From Xenoacremonium recifei (lineage: Eukaryota > Ascomycota > Sordariomycetes > Hypocreales > Nectriaceae): a stretch of 64,000 nucleotides of DNA. The DNA lies in contig WOFQ01000031.1 of assembly GCA_012184525.1 (NCBI GenBank), positions 310,001-374,000 on the forward strand. Reading direction: 5' to 3'. The position numbers were made by a program, and so were the translations under genes. Below, piece by piece: positions 42,684 through 56,171 of the stretch; position 1 is the first letter of the stretch, and each line of letters opens with the position of its first letter. The notes under the pieces were generated by a model. The model was not told where the DNA came from. It searched no databases and saw nothing but the letters and a program-made list of their open reading frames with translations.

Positions 42684-45391
42684 CTAGGAAACCTCGATAG
42701 CATGCATTGCGTTGGATAGAACTCCAGCGATGCTTCTAGACATATCCGACTTCTTGCCCAGGAACCATAATGCCTTGATGCAATTCTCCGACCTATTCAA
42801 GCTTTCCCTCGGGTCGTCATAGTTCTCAGCCCTTGCCTTTTCCACTCTTCGGGATTGTATCTCGGCCGCGATTCCTAGATGTAATATTGAAGCCTTGGCA
42901 AAAGCTCGAATAAGGATTATTGTCCAAGGCTCTGTTAAGATGGTGCCTTTGTTCACAGCAAAATGGAACTCAGGCAGACCAGGCTCCGTCTCCTCAGACG
43001 GGGTTGCAACCCGAGCGAGATCGGAAAGTTCCATCGCACTGGATTTCCTCATCCTCGCTGTCATGCTCGCCTGGATTCGTTGCTGACTTGAAATTTCCAA
43101 CCCCAGCTCGTTTTCATCCACGAAGTCGATCAAATCTGACAACATGAGAGCAGCGAGATGCCAATGCGCTGAAATAACGACAAACCAGCTTTGAATTCGA
43201 GAGGGAACCGAGTCGAAGTTTTTGATGAGATCTCGAAAGAAGGCACCATACGTTAAGTTCCAGTAACGATGCACAGAGAGGGTGCTTTTTATGATATCTT
43301 CGATCGGCCCCCCAAACTCTTTCTTCCTCAGCGAGTTTTGGAAATATGAGACATGGCGGAATAGTAGCACTTTGACTGGTGCAGACATCATCACTGCCCT
43401 CGCGGCGACTTCATATGGGCAGGGCCAATGTAGTGACTGCGACGGGGCGTCTGGGTCATCTTGGATAAACAAATCCACATCCCAACGTCTACACAACGGG
43501 AGACTCCCTGGGGTAGGAGGGGTCGGTATCTTGCCTGGTGCGCCGTCATGTTGACAGTCCTCGTCCACAACCGCAACGGGACGTTCATTCATGGAAGAAG
43601 AAACGGTGTCAAACATGACGGCGAGCCAATATAGAAGTCCAATTGTACTTCGATCTTCGACGCCTAGGGATCGGATGGCATTCGTTTCGTACGGTTTTGG
43701 GTATTTGCTGTGGGTTTTGGATATGCTGGTGTCCGTTGCGTCGAAGCGGAACTTAAGGGCGTGCATTTTTCGTGCTGCCCTCTCGATGTAGGTTGGCGGC
43801 CCGTCTTTGGATATGATCTCTAATATGTGAGGCAGAACAGATCCTTTGATGAAGCGCACATGTCCGTTTTCGTCATCTGCAGCAGTAGCAACGTTCTCCC
43901 AGGGAAACTCGTCTCTTGTCCACGGCTTTTGAGTGAGTCCGAAGATCAGCTCGGCGCAGACCACACGGAAACACTCTAGATCAGCAACTTCCTGCAGAGC
44001 TCTTTTGGCGTGCTCCCACATGGATCTTTGTAGATTTCGGTCGAACTCCTCCGATAAATTAGCGCCAAAGTCTCCGTACTGATCAAACTCCGGAGATCCC
44101 AGAGGCACTGATGGATATCTTTCCTCCTGACGACTGCCCTGGGTCCACTGGGTTGCGAAGGCCATGATCACCAAATGCAAGGCCTTGGAGGCTGCTCGAT
44201 CCTCTGACGGCGTCAGTGATATCATTTTGGTGAGTTGAGCAACCCGGTCAAGCTTGATGACGCGGCGATAGATTCTGTTCGACCAAGACGGGCCAAGTTC
44301 AGGTAATGTCCCCCCACCTCCAGAGTTATTGGGACTTGCAAGCTGGGGAAGCCCAAGTCCAAAGTTCATGACACCCAGGTCGACGTTCATGCGCTGGTCC
44401 ATCTTATAGGGGCACGTATCTTCTGTCAACCAGCATGATAAGTTGTGTTCAAGGACATCGTGGTAGACACCGAGCAAATTATCAGAGATCATGTGGTTAT
44501 TTGCCGTCATCATCAACGAGAAGTCTGCGTCGAAAGGGGATGGAGAATAACTCCTCTGCGATTGAAACTCATTGGAGCGTCGGTGTGTCTTATGGTATCT
44601 TTGGTCAGCGTCGTTGACACTCCTTGCAGGGCGAGAAGTTCGAGGAGCACCACTGTACTCTCTAGGGAGTATATGGGGTAGATTCCAAGACAGGAAGCTT
44701 AGATCTTGGTGAGAAGTCTGGAATGGAGTCGATGTCGGTAGTTCCGATGTATGCTGTGGTCCTTGGTATAACCCGGCCAGGAGATCATCCGGTGGTTGGA
44801 AGCTTGGCTGCATCGCCAATTCATCTTCGAAAGGAAGTGTACCAAGCGCGAGAGAACTCAAGGGATTGTTCGACAACAGTGCTGCGGACCCTTCAAAATT
44901 GTCCATCGCACTATTCCAAGTCATCTCACGGGCCTCAAGCGCCGTTTGTGGGATGCCCAGCAGAATGTGTGCGCCAGCTTCAGTCGGTGAGGGAGTAACT
45001 CCTGTCGTCTGGGATGGGCTGTAGTGCTCTCTTCGTTGTCTTTTCGCCTGTCCAGATTGTTCCGGTCTGCTAGCACTCGATACTGACGATGCAGATCCAT
45101 CTTGGAGCTGAGCTCTCGCCCAGTTCAGTGTGCACTGCTTCTTTGTCTTGGCACAATATGAACAGGGTAGAAGGCCGGACTCGGACACTTTCCGCATGAA
45201 ATGAGCAGCACGGTCAGCCCCATATTTGCCAGAAACCCACAAAACGAGAGGCGGTCAAACTCACGAGGATACTGAAGTGAGGCAGGAGAAGTGTCATCTC
45301 CAGAGCCGCTGTGCTTCTTGTTGACTGCTGCTCCATCGCAAGCCTTCTTGGACTTCCTGCACTGATCGCAGGACAGGTTCTGACGCCTCAT
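42684..45391 (-). CDS. Zn2Cys6 transcription factor with long-loop zinc cluster
   Basis: Two exons, 45391-45265 and 45187-42684, give 876 residues. Joining them makes the zinc cluster: Cys8, 11, 18 (CDQCRKSKKAC) in exon 1 and Cys51, 54, 61 (CSYCAKTKKQC) in exon 2, separated by a 32-residue Ser/Asp-rich loop that contains the splice point. A Gln/Ser-rich linker follows, then a fungal-specific domain (MNERPVAVVDEDCQHD, SLHWPCPYEVAARAVMMSAP, HRYWNLTYGAFFRDL) of the kind found in activators of alternative carbon use. It points the same way as the other regulator and away from the permease. Target genes are unknown; the aldonate block and the rhamnosidase pair are candidates. Confidence 0.88.
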
Positions 45392-46106
45392 CCTGCGCTG
45401 GAAAAGGATCTGGGCTCACTCCACCGCAATAGGGGGGGTCTCGTGTCGGCTCCGCCGGGACAGTCGGAACCCGCAGTGGCTGACCAGGGGATCTTTAGTC
45501 GGAAAACTGCTAACAGGAGGAGTCCAGAGGAGTCTGGCCGCAGTGGATTCAGGTTCAAGAAGATGCAAAGGAGAGCGGAGAATGGACCTCGAAGGTGAGA
45601 TGCTCCAGAAGGATTCCGTTGCGCCGAGGGTACGAGCTTTCCCCGCATTACGCTAATCAGCATGGCTCGATGGCCTCGCTAAGCTGGGGAATGACATTTC
45701 GACTGTGGGGATTCATCGCCAATTCCATTGGTTCAGAATCAGAGAGCATTGTTGTCTGCGTGCGAAATCTGAGCGCGGATCTGAGCTAGAAGCTGGGCAT
45801 AGATTGATGACAAAGTAAATGCCTGAGGATGAGCAAGGGATGCTCAAGCCGTTGGTTGAGCTTACTGAGATAGGTCACTAGTACTAGAGCCCCTCTGAGC
45901 TTGGTACTGTGACATGTCTTCAACTTTGAACATCGTAAGGTACAGGGGTCATCATCGGTTGTCAAACGGGAAGCCATCGAGTCAATTCACTATCATAACC
46001 CAAGAATGAGTTTATTGCAGGCGCGAGTGACAAGAATCTAAGTCGGCACACTGCGAGACCATTTGGTCTGTTCCGTCCCCTGAGAGCGTAAGTCATTCCC
46101 CAAGCC
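45392..46106. promoter_or_regulatory. Promoter of the 45391 regulator / 3' flank of APC permease
   Basis: 715 bases. A G-run GGGGGGGTCTCG is near 45430. No gene is seen. Confidence 0.4.
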
Positions 46107-48064
46107 TCAAACACTCCCCTCCTTCTCCATACCTACAACATGAGTTCCACCAGTTGCAAGCTCCGCTTGCTGCCCAATAATTACGTTGAGTTTCTTCGAG
46201 AGTTATTAGCAAAACAACATGCCTTTTGATATGAGTTGTCACTTACCGGTCCTTCGAACCGATGGCCATAGACGATCCAATAGAGCTCGATGACGATCAG
46301 GAAAATTCCGAACACCGCGCAGACATAATCTACTACTTTTAGTCTAGTCCTTAAAGGATATGTAAAAGGTAAACGTACTCATAGTGTTTCCAGAGACGGG
46401 TAGTGTCGTAGGGAAACAGAAGAACTACAACGCCTGATTAGATCTCCAATCCAGCAACTTGACACAAGGATAGGTACTGACTAGAGAAGTGATAACAACA
46501 AAGAGAGCCGCTACAATGTTCAGGAAGTAGCCCCATTTGCCCAGGCGAAAGGGTGTATCCTCGTCTTGGTGCTGCTCCAAGAACGAGCGACCCCTCGCTA
46601 GCAAGGCAATGACAGGGAATGCATAAGAGACATTCAGGAAGATGGTGCAAGAAGCCATGTAAGCACTGAAGGCCACAGTCGGTCCGAGGTACAGCAAACC
46701 AAAGACCACATTGAACAGTGAGCAGAAGACGATAGTGCGAATGGGGACATCCAGGCCCTGCTGGATATGGGAGAAGTACTCTGGGAAAACAATTCCCTTA
46801 TCTCGAGCCATAGAATACAACAAACGGCTGGCGCTTGTTAAACTGGCGTTGGTGCCGTTGATGAAACAGATGGAAAGCATCAAAGTGAGGATTGTAGTTG
46901 CCGCTCTGTTGCCAGTAGCCTGTAAGATTAGTTCAACAATCGGCATGCCAGTAGAAGAGGAGAGGATGATGCTGGGATCAGTAAAGCAGAAGAGCATGAC
47001 GAGGATGAAAGCCATGCCACTGTGATGGGTCAGCTTCTGCCACACTTTCTTCAAGTCTGAACAATAGGCCTTACGTAACTCCACCGACGGCAATGGCATA
47101 TACCATTGCGCGAGGGGCATCCCGAGCAGGATTGGGCATCTCCTCTGCCATGTGCAAGACGACATCGAACCCAATGAGCGACAACGCGGACTGGAGAAGT
47201 CCCAAGATCCAAGCTATTCCATCAGGCCAACCTGTCTCATTGCTAAAGTTGGTAAAGACATAGTCTGCCGACGTCTTATCTGACATAGCCAGCAAAACAA
47301 TGCCGATAATGACCACAGCAAGGATAGACCAGCATACTAAACAACGTCAATCACAGACATAGAAGGACTCAACATCTGTGTGTGCTCTTACATGCTGCAT
47401 CATTCCATCGACCCAATATTCTGTTGCCCCAAATGTTTCCAACAGTGGCGAAGGCCAAGATTGCCAAGAAGATAAGATAGGTGTTCCACTGGGTGACAAC
47501 GAATCGACCGTTGGATGCAATGACTGCAGCTGCGCAAATGAACTGGGCTATGATAGTCGATTAGCAATAGCAAAAGAGCTAAGGGTTGAGGAAACCAAAC
47601 CTGCAAAGAAGTCCTGTACAGTTACTACAACCAGCCACCCGGCGATGTTAGTCCATCCAACCCAGAAGCTCTGTGCAACCTGTCAGCCAAGAGTTCTTGT
47701 TTGCATCTATGAACGTCCTACCATAACTTTCTTCCATTTGTCTGTGCAGAGTGCATAGACAAAATGATACTGTCCTCCGGCAGTTGGCCAGATGGCAGCC
47801 ATCTCACCCAAGCTAGATGTGAGGGCGAAGTTGCACAAGACACAAAAGATGAATCCATACAACAGCGAGACTGGTCCACCTGAGGGTAGAACAAGACCAA
47901 TAGAGCCGGCAAGGGCAATCCAAGTACTACTACATATCAGTCGTTGTCGTGAGGAGGGCGGCATCAGGGCAGACATACTTGAGGATGGCAAAGGCCATGG
48001 CCACCATGGTCAGCCCCGATAGCCGGGGCCGCAAGTGACCTTCATCGTTTGCTGGCACTGACAT
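46107..48064 (-). CDS. APC-family amino acid/amine permease (GABA/choline permease type)
   Basis: Nine exons by splice signals and phase: 48064-47979, 47929-47722, 47670-47601, 47547-47392, 47336-47075, 47019-46482, 46424-46379, 46329-46247 and 46169-46107, giving 503 residues. About 12 membrane helices. SSTWIALAGSIGLVLPSGGPVSLLYG, SLGEMAAIWPTAGGQYHFVYAL, SFWVGWTNIAGW and PNPARDAPRAMVYAI are diagnostic of the fungal GABA/choline permease group (Uga4/Hnm1). ATG 48064 is chosen although the frame stays open upstream. Its start faces the flavin amine oxidase across 741 bases, implying co-regulated uptake and oxidation of an amine. The intron after exon 6 uses a GTCAGT donor. Confidence 0.88.
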
Positions 48065-48805
48065 TGGCAAGATATCGAGGTTTTGGAAGAGGAGGAAGTG
48101 ATCAAGTTGCGTTTGAGTGTAACATGGGTCGGCGGCACCTGTCCAATTTGTATCCCGATTCCTGTGCCCTTTATCCCCTCTTGCAGAGGCTCGGAACGCG
48201 GGTTCTGTCAGTCCTCGGGCATTATCTCGGGGCGCATCTGGGCTGAGATACGATAACACGGTGACGGGCATGCGAGACTTGGTTACCTGAGATGGAAGAT
48301 GAACGCATTCTGATTGAAGCCCGACAACAGGGAGGGATGCCGCACATCGTGAAGCATTGGCCACTGTCAAGGACACCTGATATCATCGCGAGCTCACTAA
48401 CAGATAGAAGCCCAAGCAATTTTTGCCAGAACGGGGAATAAAGCGAGAAAACTCCACTCCATCTTCAACAGCCAGAGCGTGCTAAAACGCGGGGTGCAGT
48501 AGCGGCGTGCGGTCCGGTCGCCGGAGACCCTGACAGGGAAATCTTGAGAGAAGTGATAAGCCGGGCTGCTGGAAATATTTGTCTCGGAATTCCTTCACGT
48601 TTATCAATGGGGCAAACTCGAGAAATTTCCCGAACAAGCAAAAATGACACGAATCCGTTTGCTCCTTTGATCGTATGACGATACCTAATCTTTACGGAGA
48701 GAGCCGGTGCGTCTCGAAGAATAAAACCCAAGCCCGGCGGGTGCCTCGTCTTGAGTTCCATACTCGCCACTTCTTCTGGACTACCCCCAAAAAACCTTCA
48801 TCATC
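48065..48805. promoter_or_regulatory. Bidirectional promoter, APC permease / amine oxidase
   Basis: 741 bases. A GC-rich island at 48487-48525 holds several CGG triplets and a perfect TCCGG-N3-CCGGA inverted repeat. The permease frame remains open into this region (to about 48376) but its residues look non-family. Confidence 0.5.
48512..48524. promoter_or_regulatory. TCCGG-N3-CCGGA inverted repeat
   Basis: Perfect inverted repeat in the shared promoter, preceded by further CGG triplets (GCGGCGTGCGG from 48501). This is the form of a Zn2Cys6 dimer site; the regulator encoded at 51004 is the nearest candidate binder. Confidence 0.45.
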
Positions 48806-50499
<1,694 letters not shown>

Positions 50500-51003
50500 A
50501 AGTGGGATAAAATGGTGTCGAGTGTTGAAAAACTCAAGTTAGCGATATAGCGCATTGCTAAGGCTTGAAGAAACTTGGGATGCGAGGTTCTGAACATTAG
50601 GGTATCCCGAATAATAAGTGTGCAATAAATATAATGCATCCTCTGCTCCCATGAATATGAATTTTTCCCCCTAAAACCACATCCTCTCTTACCTCCCCCC
50701 GCAATACATAAAGCGAGACCAAAACATGACAACCCTTCGACTGTGTAGGGTAGCACCAAATTGTTCGCGAAGTCTCCAATGAGATCTTGGAGTCCGGTTC
50801 AGACTAGCGTGAGCCACTTCGGACCGCTTTACGATCCAAGGCGTAGATTTCAGCACGCCTGTAGATCACCTCCCCCCATTTCTTTCTTATCAGGTCTTCC
50901 TTTGAGAGCCGCGTTGAATACGGCTCGAGGACTGTTACGCAAACCCGTAGTGGGACAATTCTTGGTGAGACAATTGCCGAAACGATAGCCTGACAGTGCT
51001 GCA
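50500..51003. promoter_or_regulatory. Intergenic, amine oxidase / Zn2Cys6 regulator
   Basis: 504 bases with the amine oxidase 3' flank and the regulator promoter. No gene is seen. Confidence 0.4.
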
Positions 51004-52637
51004 ATGTCATTGGCAACTAGAAACAATGGTAAGCTGATCCATTCCCACATCCGCTGGTGGGACGCGGCGGCCGGCTGAACGTGCTCCTGGTCCCCAACTG
51101 AGCTAACAGTTTTTGACTAGGTTGTTATGAGTGCTGTAAGCGGCGGCTGAAGTGCGACAAAACGGAACCAGAATGCCTCAAATGCTTGAAGAAAGGCATC
51201 AAATGCTCGGGGCAAGGGCTTCGCTGCCGCTTCAGCCGTCACATGGCACCTGGCCAAGGCACCATGACAATGCGGTCCAAGGAGACTCGGCCTAACCCAG
51301 TTGCAAGCTTAGCGAGCCGGTCTTCCATTGACTCAACCCCAGCCCTTCTTCCTGGAGCTGGAGAAATACCTTTACCCTCAAATCGGCCACGAAAGGGTTA
51401 CCGTTGGGTAGACGTTGGAAGCCGGATGCCAAAATCAAGCACACAAGATATACGGCAACCTGGACGACTCGTACCGCGATCAAGAGAGACATCAATGGAC
51501 TCTCTAGAGGAAGTTGACAGACAAAGTTGCGATGACCTGATATTACTCCCTAAAGTCTCTCCGCTTCGTCCGGCCTTGAACGAAACCCTGAATCCACAAG
51601 CAAGGATGCTATTCGATCACTGTGAGCACTCAGACTACCCTGGGGGAACTACCGATGCTGATCTTCGACACAGTCTCGCAATCCGTTGCCCCAGTCATGG
51701 TTGTGTTAGATTACTTGCCAAATGGCTATCGTGATATCATCCTTCCTCTCGCTTGCCAAGATGATGTTTTGGGAAGGGCCGTTTCGGTTGTTGCAGCGTT
51801 CCATCTTTCACAAAACGCGCCACAGCTTAGGGCATTTGCAGAAGCTGGGCATCATGCAATCGTTGAAAAGTTGCGACAAGACTCTCTCCGGATGGAGTCC
51901 CCGGCAGTCTTCAATCTCTCCACATTGGCAACAATCTTGGTGTTGCTAGTTGGAGAGACCATCACTGGCGCAGACAACTTCATCTATCTCTTGGAGATGT
52001 TGCGATGCATAACAGAGTCTACTGATTCAACAAAGGATTGGCCTCCTGGCGTCCGAAAATTCTTCAAACAACAAATTAAGATGTGAGCTTCCTCAACCAC
52101 GTGGAGAATAGCGATTGTCTCCTTGTACTGACAGAACTTTCAAGGTTCGAGCTCTTTGGCTTCCCCCTTGCAAATGAGACGAAAGGGCTCAAAACGCTCA
52201 CTGCGCCCGTATCAAATTATCTCGACTTCATGTCATATCCAGACTTAAACAAGGGATCAGAGGAGTACTTCAATATGAATCTGATTCGCGGCGCCATACA
52301 GGATGCTTGCCAAATTTATCGACGAAGAGCTGAAAGTTCGCTCAGTCGAGACGAATCGTTCCATATACTGGAACAGCTGAAAAGAAAGGTAGAGCCATTA
52401 ACAGCTCAAACCACAGGCGCGCATGCTCTCGTGTGGACATATTTCATCGCAGCGGCGGAGAGCATTCTCCCCGAGCATCGTGATTTTTTCACGCGGCGAC
52501 TTCGGGAACTTTACCAATGTACAAGCTTTGGCTCTATTCCCGCAGCATTGAATGCACTGGAGGTCATTTGGGCACTGCAGGGCACGGTGAGGTGGACAGA
52601 GGTGATAGGCACGAGTCTTCCGGTACTTGTGATGTAA
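51004..52637 (+). CDS. Zn2Cys6 transcription factor (Fungal_trans_2 / DUF3468 type)
   Basis: Four exons, 51004-51028, 51121-51621, 51674-52082 and 52145-52637, give 475 residues. The first exon is 25 bases (MSLATRNN). Cysteines 10, 13, 20, 27, 30 and 37 have perfect CX2CX6CX6CX2CX6C spacing with a basic RRLK stretch. The C-terminal body has FDHFSQSVAPVMVVLDYLPNGYRDIILPLAC, PGVRKFFKQQIKMFELFGF and ALEVIWALQ, diagnostic of the Fungal_trans_2 family. It follows the amine oxidase gene in the same direction and is the best candidate for controlling the permease/oxidase pair. It could equally control the epoxide hydrolase downstream. Confidence 0.9.
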
Positions 52638-53064
52638 TCTGTCGAACCGGAAGGGCGTGAAGTATAGTCGTGAATTGAGACCACGATATTTAAGAGATGA
52701 ATGCACTGTTGAACATGATAAAAGAAAGCTCCAGTTAGCTCACCAACCTTGTTTCTTAAAATTGGAGCCTAAGTCTCTGCTAGGAGCGGTTGAAGGAATT
52801 AGCGACCGAGAATGGATCGCCACTGACGATCCTCACGCCCTTCCGCGACCGTGACTTCACGTAGGCCTTCATTTATAATCACGCCCTTCCTGTCAATAAG
52901 ATGACAAATTCTAAATCTCAAGGAAAATATCATATTGTCCCTCGAACATAAATAATTCTTCTTGAGAGCATCCAGATACTTCACAACGTGTTCGGGTATC
53001 GTATCCGGATATTCATCAGTCTCGATCAATCTTAGCAAACCCTCCAAGAACTTCATTTTGCACA
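52638..53064. promoter_or_regulatory. Intergenic before epoxide hydrolase
   Basis: 427 AT-leaning bases with no recognisable element apart from the presumed promoter. Confidence 0.4.
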
Positions 53065-54382
53065 ATGGCTAGCGAAGTAGTTCCGTTCAAGATTTCAATA
53101 CCAGAGTCTTCGATCAAGAATCTGGAACAAAAACTTGACTCAAGCACCCTTCCTGATGAGGTAGACTTCGCGGATGACTGGAGTTACGGCGCTCCTCGGG
53201 GCGACGTTGCTCGTTTGGCCGCTTATTGGCGAAATGGTTTCGACTGGCGAGCCCAAGAGAAGAAGCTGAATGGGATCCCACAGTTCCAAACCAAAGTCAA
53301 CATCAAGAATTTTGGGGATATCAACATGCACTTCGTACACAAACGAAGCACGAAACCTGGCAGCATCCCATTGCTTTTCTGCCATGGATGTAAGTAATCG
53401 AGTCTTCTATTAGAAAGGACCCCGTTGACTTACATTTCAGGGCCTGGGAGCTTTCTCGAGGTGGTGAAAATACTTCCTCTGCTAACCGAAAGCGAGAATG
53501 GACCCTCTTTTCATGTTGTTGCGCCATCGCTTCCGAATTTTGGCTTCTCGGATGGTATCAAGAAGAAAGGATTTAGCATTCCACAATACGCTGAAGCAGT
53601 TCATAAAGTGATGCTCAATTTGGGGTATGAAAAATATGGTGAGATCACCCTATCCTCATAGAAGACTCATCTGTTTCTGACAATTCACATCAGTTACTCA
53701 GGGAGGTGACTGGGGGTTCATCATTACTCGCCTGATAGGCGTGCAATATCCAGAATCTTGTCTTGCGTCCCATTACAATCACGTTTATGTTCGCTCTGAG
53801 CCTGCATTCACAAAAACGCCGCTTCTATATCTGAAGCATAAGCTATTCCCCTATTCAGAGGACGAAAAAGCAGGTCTTGCTCGCACTTCCTGGTTTCAAG
53901 AGGATGGGTTCGGCTACAATCTCTTGCAAGGCACCAAACCGTCAACTGTAGGATTCGCACTGGCAGATTCTCCAGTCGCTCTTCTTGCCTGGATCTATGA
54001 GAAGCTCCATGATTGGACAGATAATTACGCTTGGAAAGATGATGAGATTCTCACGTGGATCTCTATCTACCAATTCTCGAACGCAGGTCCAGCAGCGAGC
54101 GTCAGGATATACTACGAGTCGAGGCACGCAGAGCTCGAAAAGGTAGCTCAAGGACATACATACATCGGTCATATTCCCATGGGATTGTCATACTTCCCAC
54201 AAGACCTTGTCGTTCCTCCGAAGACATGGGGAAGGAGCTTGGGCAATGTTGTATCTGAATCAATTCATAACGGTGGAGGACACTTTGCTTCATACGAAAA
54301 GCCAAAGGAGTTGGTTGATGATTTGAGACTGATGTTTGGCGATCGAGGCGGTGCTTCTCAGGTTGCGAAGAAGTTCGTTTAA
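53065..54382 (+). CDS. Epoxide hydrolase (EHN domain, alpha/beta hydrolase)
   Basis: Three exons, 53065-53389, 53441-53638 and 53694-54382, give 403 residues, the size of microsomal-type fungal epoxide hydrolases. The N-terminal EHN domain runs from about 5 to 110 ([37 protein letters not shown]). Splicing restores LLFCHGWPGSFLEV (HGWPG oxyanion motif). The nucleophile Asp is in VTQGGDWG and the charge-relay His in [11 protein letters not shown]; the Tyr in SYFPQDL or IYYESRH may activate the epoxide. There is no membrane anchor. It hydrates an epoxide, probably of a plant or xenobiotic compound; juvenile-hormone-like specificity cannot be judged. Confidence 0.9.
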
Positions 54383-54651
54383 TGGGTTAGAGCAATTTCT
54401 TCGGTTAACTGTCGTGAAGCGTGCTTTCTATATTGAACCTCGGTTGTGGAATAGTTTAGTCCAGTATAATTCCTCGTTTATGAATGATAAGTTCATGTTG
54501 ACAGTTTAAGCATTGATAGAACTCTATGCGACTTCAAAACGATCGTTCGCTAGGAAAGCTTGTTTCAACTTTCAAAAACTAAATGCTAATCTATTTGATC
54601 TTTTTGAGTAAGTAGTTATTTAAGTTTGCGTAATTGTGATCAAGAGTGCTC

Positions 54652-55402
54652 TTAGAATTTAACATAGCCCTTGCCCTTAACGAAGGTGGCGTGCCAAGGA
54701 ACATTTTCAACGTGCTCAGCAAGCTGCGAGTAGAATTCGCCATGCGCAGGGCCATCAAGGGCCATTCCCTTGAGTTTACCATCTTCAGTGCGCTCGTCGG
54801 CGTAGTAGAATCTATCATTCCAGACCAATTAGCGACTGCATTTTTACTTGATTTGATACGAAGAGAGGAAATTACTTGAAGTCGTGACTTGCGTACAAGG
54901 CAGCAGCAACGCCAACCCAGTACGCGGAAGCAGATTTGCCCATGCCCAAGTCTAGCATCATCGGCATGGGAACAACGGCGACGTTCAGCATGTTACCAGT
55001 ATAGATGAAGGTCGTCTTCGTGCCCTTGGGAAGAGTCTCCCAACCAGCAACAGATTGCTGCGCAGCAACATAAGGGCTAACGGTGTTGACAACAAAGTCT
55101 GAAGTCACATTCTCAGTCGGAATGGAGAACATAGAGTCCTTGTTAGGAGGGTTCGTGAGTGCCGCAGCATTGTAAATAACAACGGTGGGAGGAGACTGGA
55201 ACTCCTTCTTGACGGCGTCAAAGACTGGGGCAATAGTCTCAGGCTTGGTGAAGTCTGCCTTCACAGATAGATAGCCCTTGTCATTCTTGGAGTCAGTGCC
55301 ACTTCTGGAGGCGACGGCAACTTTGTAACCGTTGCTGGCGAACTTGTCCGCGACAGAGGCGCCGATCCTGGGGCCAGCTCCAAGAATGAGTACCACAGCC
55401 AT
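54652..55402 (-). CDS. Atypical short-chain dehydrogenase (Rossmann protein lacking YxxxK)
   Basis: Two exons, 55402-54876 and 54811-54652, give 228 residues. The NAD(P) motif is VLILGAGPRIGASVADKF and the sequence keeps VIYNAAAL (the NAG-like strand) and TFIYTGNMLN. Where classical SDRs have YxxxK this protein has SAYWVGVAA, with no Lys four residues after Tyr, so classical catalysis is doubtful. The second exon, KFYYADERTEDGKL...PWHATFVKGKGY (read in parts), matches a fungal subgroup of NAD(P)-binding proteins of unknown activity. It faces the LigB-type gene across about 770 bases. Confidence 0.82.
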
Positions 55403-56171
55403 GATGCAAGTCTTGATAGTTGATATGAGTCTTTGTAAGATGTTGGTTGGAATATGGAATTTGAAAACTCAGACAATGTGGGATTTGGGCGCCTTCTTAT
55501 AACTTTTAGTTGCTCTTGTGCATCTTCTGCATATCGGTGAGCTTTACGTGGTACATCTTACATACGGTGCTCATGCTGCCACGCTCGCTGGAAGTACTTA
55601 GAGCCTTTCAAACTCTGAACCACTTCAGAATGATCCTAATACCCCTTACCTCCAGCTGTTCACCCTATCAACCTCTGTCGACGTTCTCCTTGAACAAGAT
55701 ATTACCTAATGCCGCGCGCGTAGATCCACTTGAACCGCGCGGGAGAATCCACAGTGTCTCGCGGGTGAGCATCTGACAGGTCCAAATACGACCCGTAGTC
55801 CGGCCGCGCGCGCGCGAAGACTATGCCATGAAACACACATACTATTGTGGTTTGGAATTCTTGCAAAATCTTACCGAAAATGGAAAATCGACTACTGACT
55901 TGTGGTCTGAGAAGATGACTGCTAAAGTCCTAGTATTGGGCCGTAAATGGCAGACTGGGCCGCGATCGAAGAAAGTAGCGACGGAAATACCGAAGACGCG
56001 AGGCCGATAACTCCTTTCAGAGTCAACTCAACGTCATATATTGAGTCTTTTGAGATTGTGGGGTTTGAGATCTAATTTCACTGAGAGTTATAATTGCCAT
56101 TCGTTGCTCGTTGGAACTCAATCGTTCACTTCAGAGGGGAAATTAGACAAGGAGCTCGACTCTAGCAAGCC
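55403..56171. promoter_or_regulatory. Bidirectional promoter with CG-repeat tracts
   Basis: 769 bases between the SDR and LigB starts. Three CG-rich tracts stand out: GCCGCGCGCG near 55712, ACCGCGCGGG near 55734, and GGCCGCGCGCGCGCG near 55802. A short ORF at 55828-56010 looks non-coding. Confidence 0.45.
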
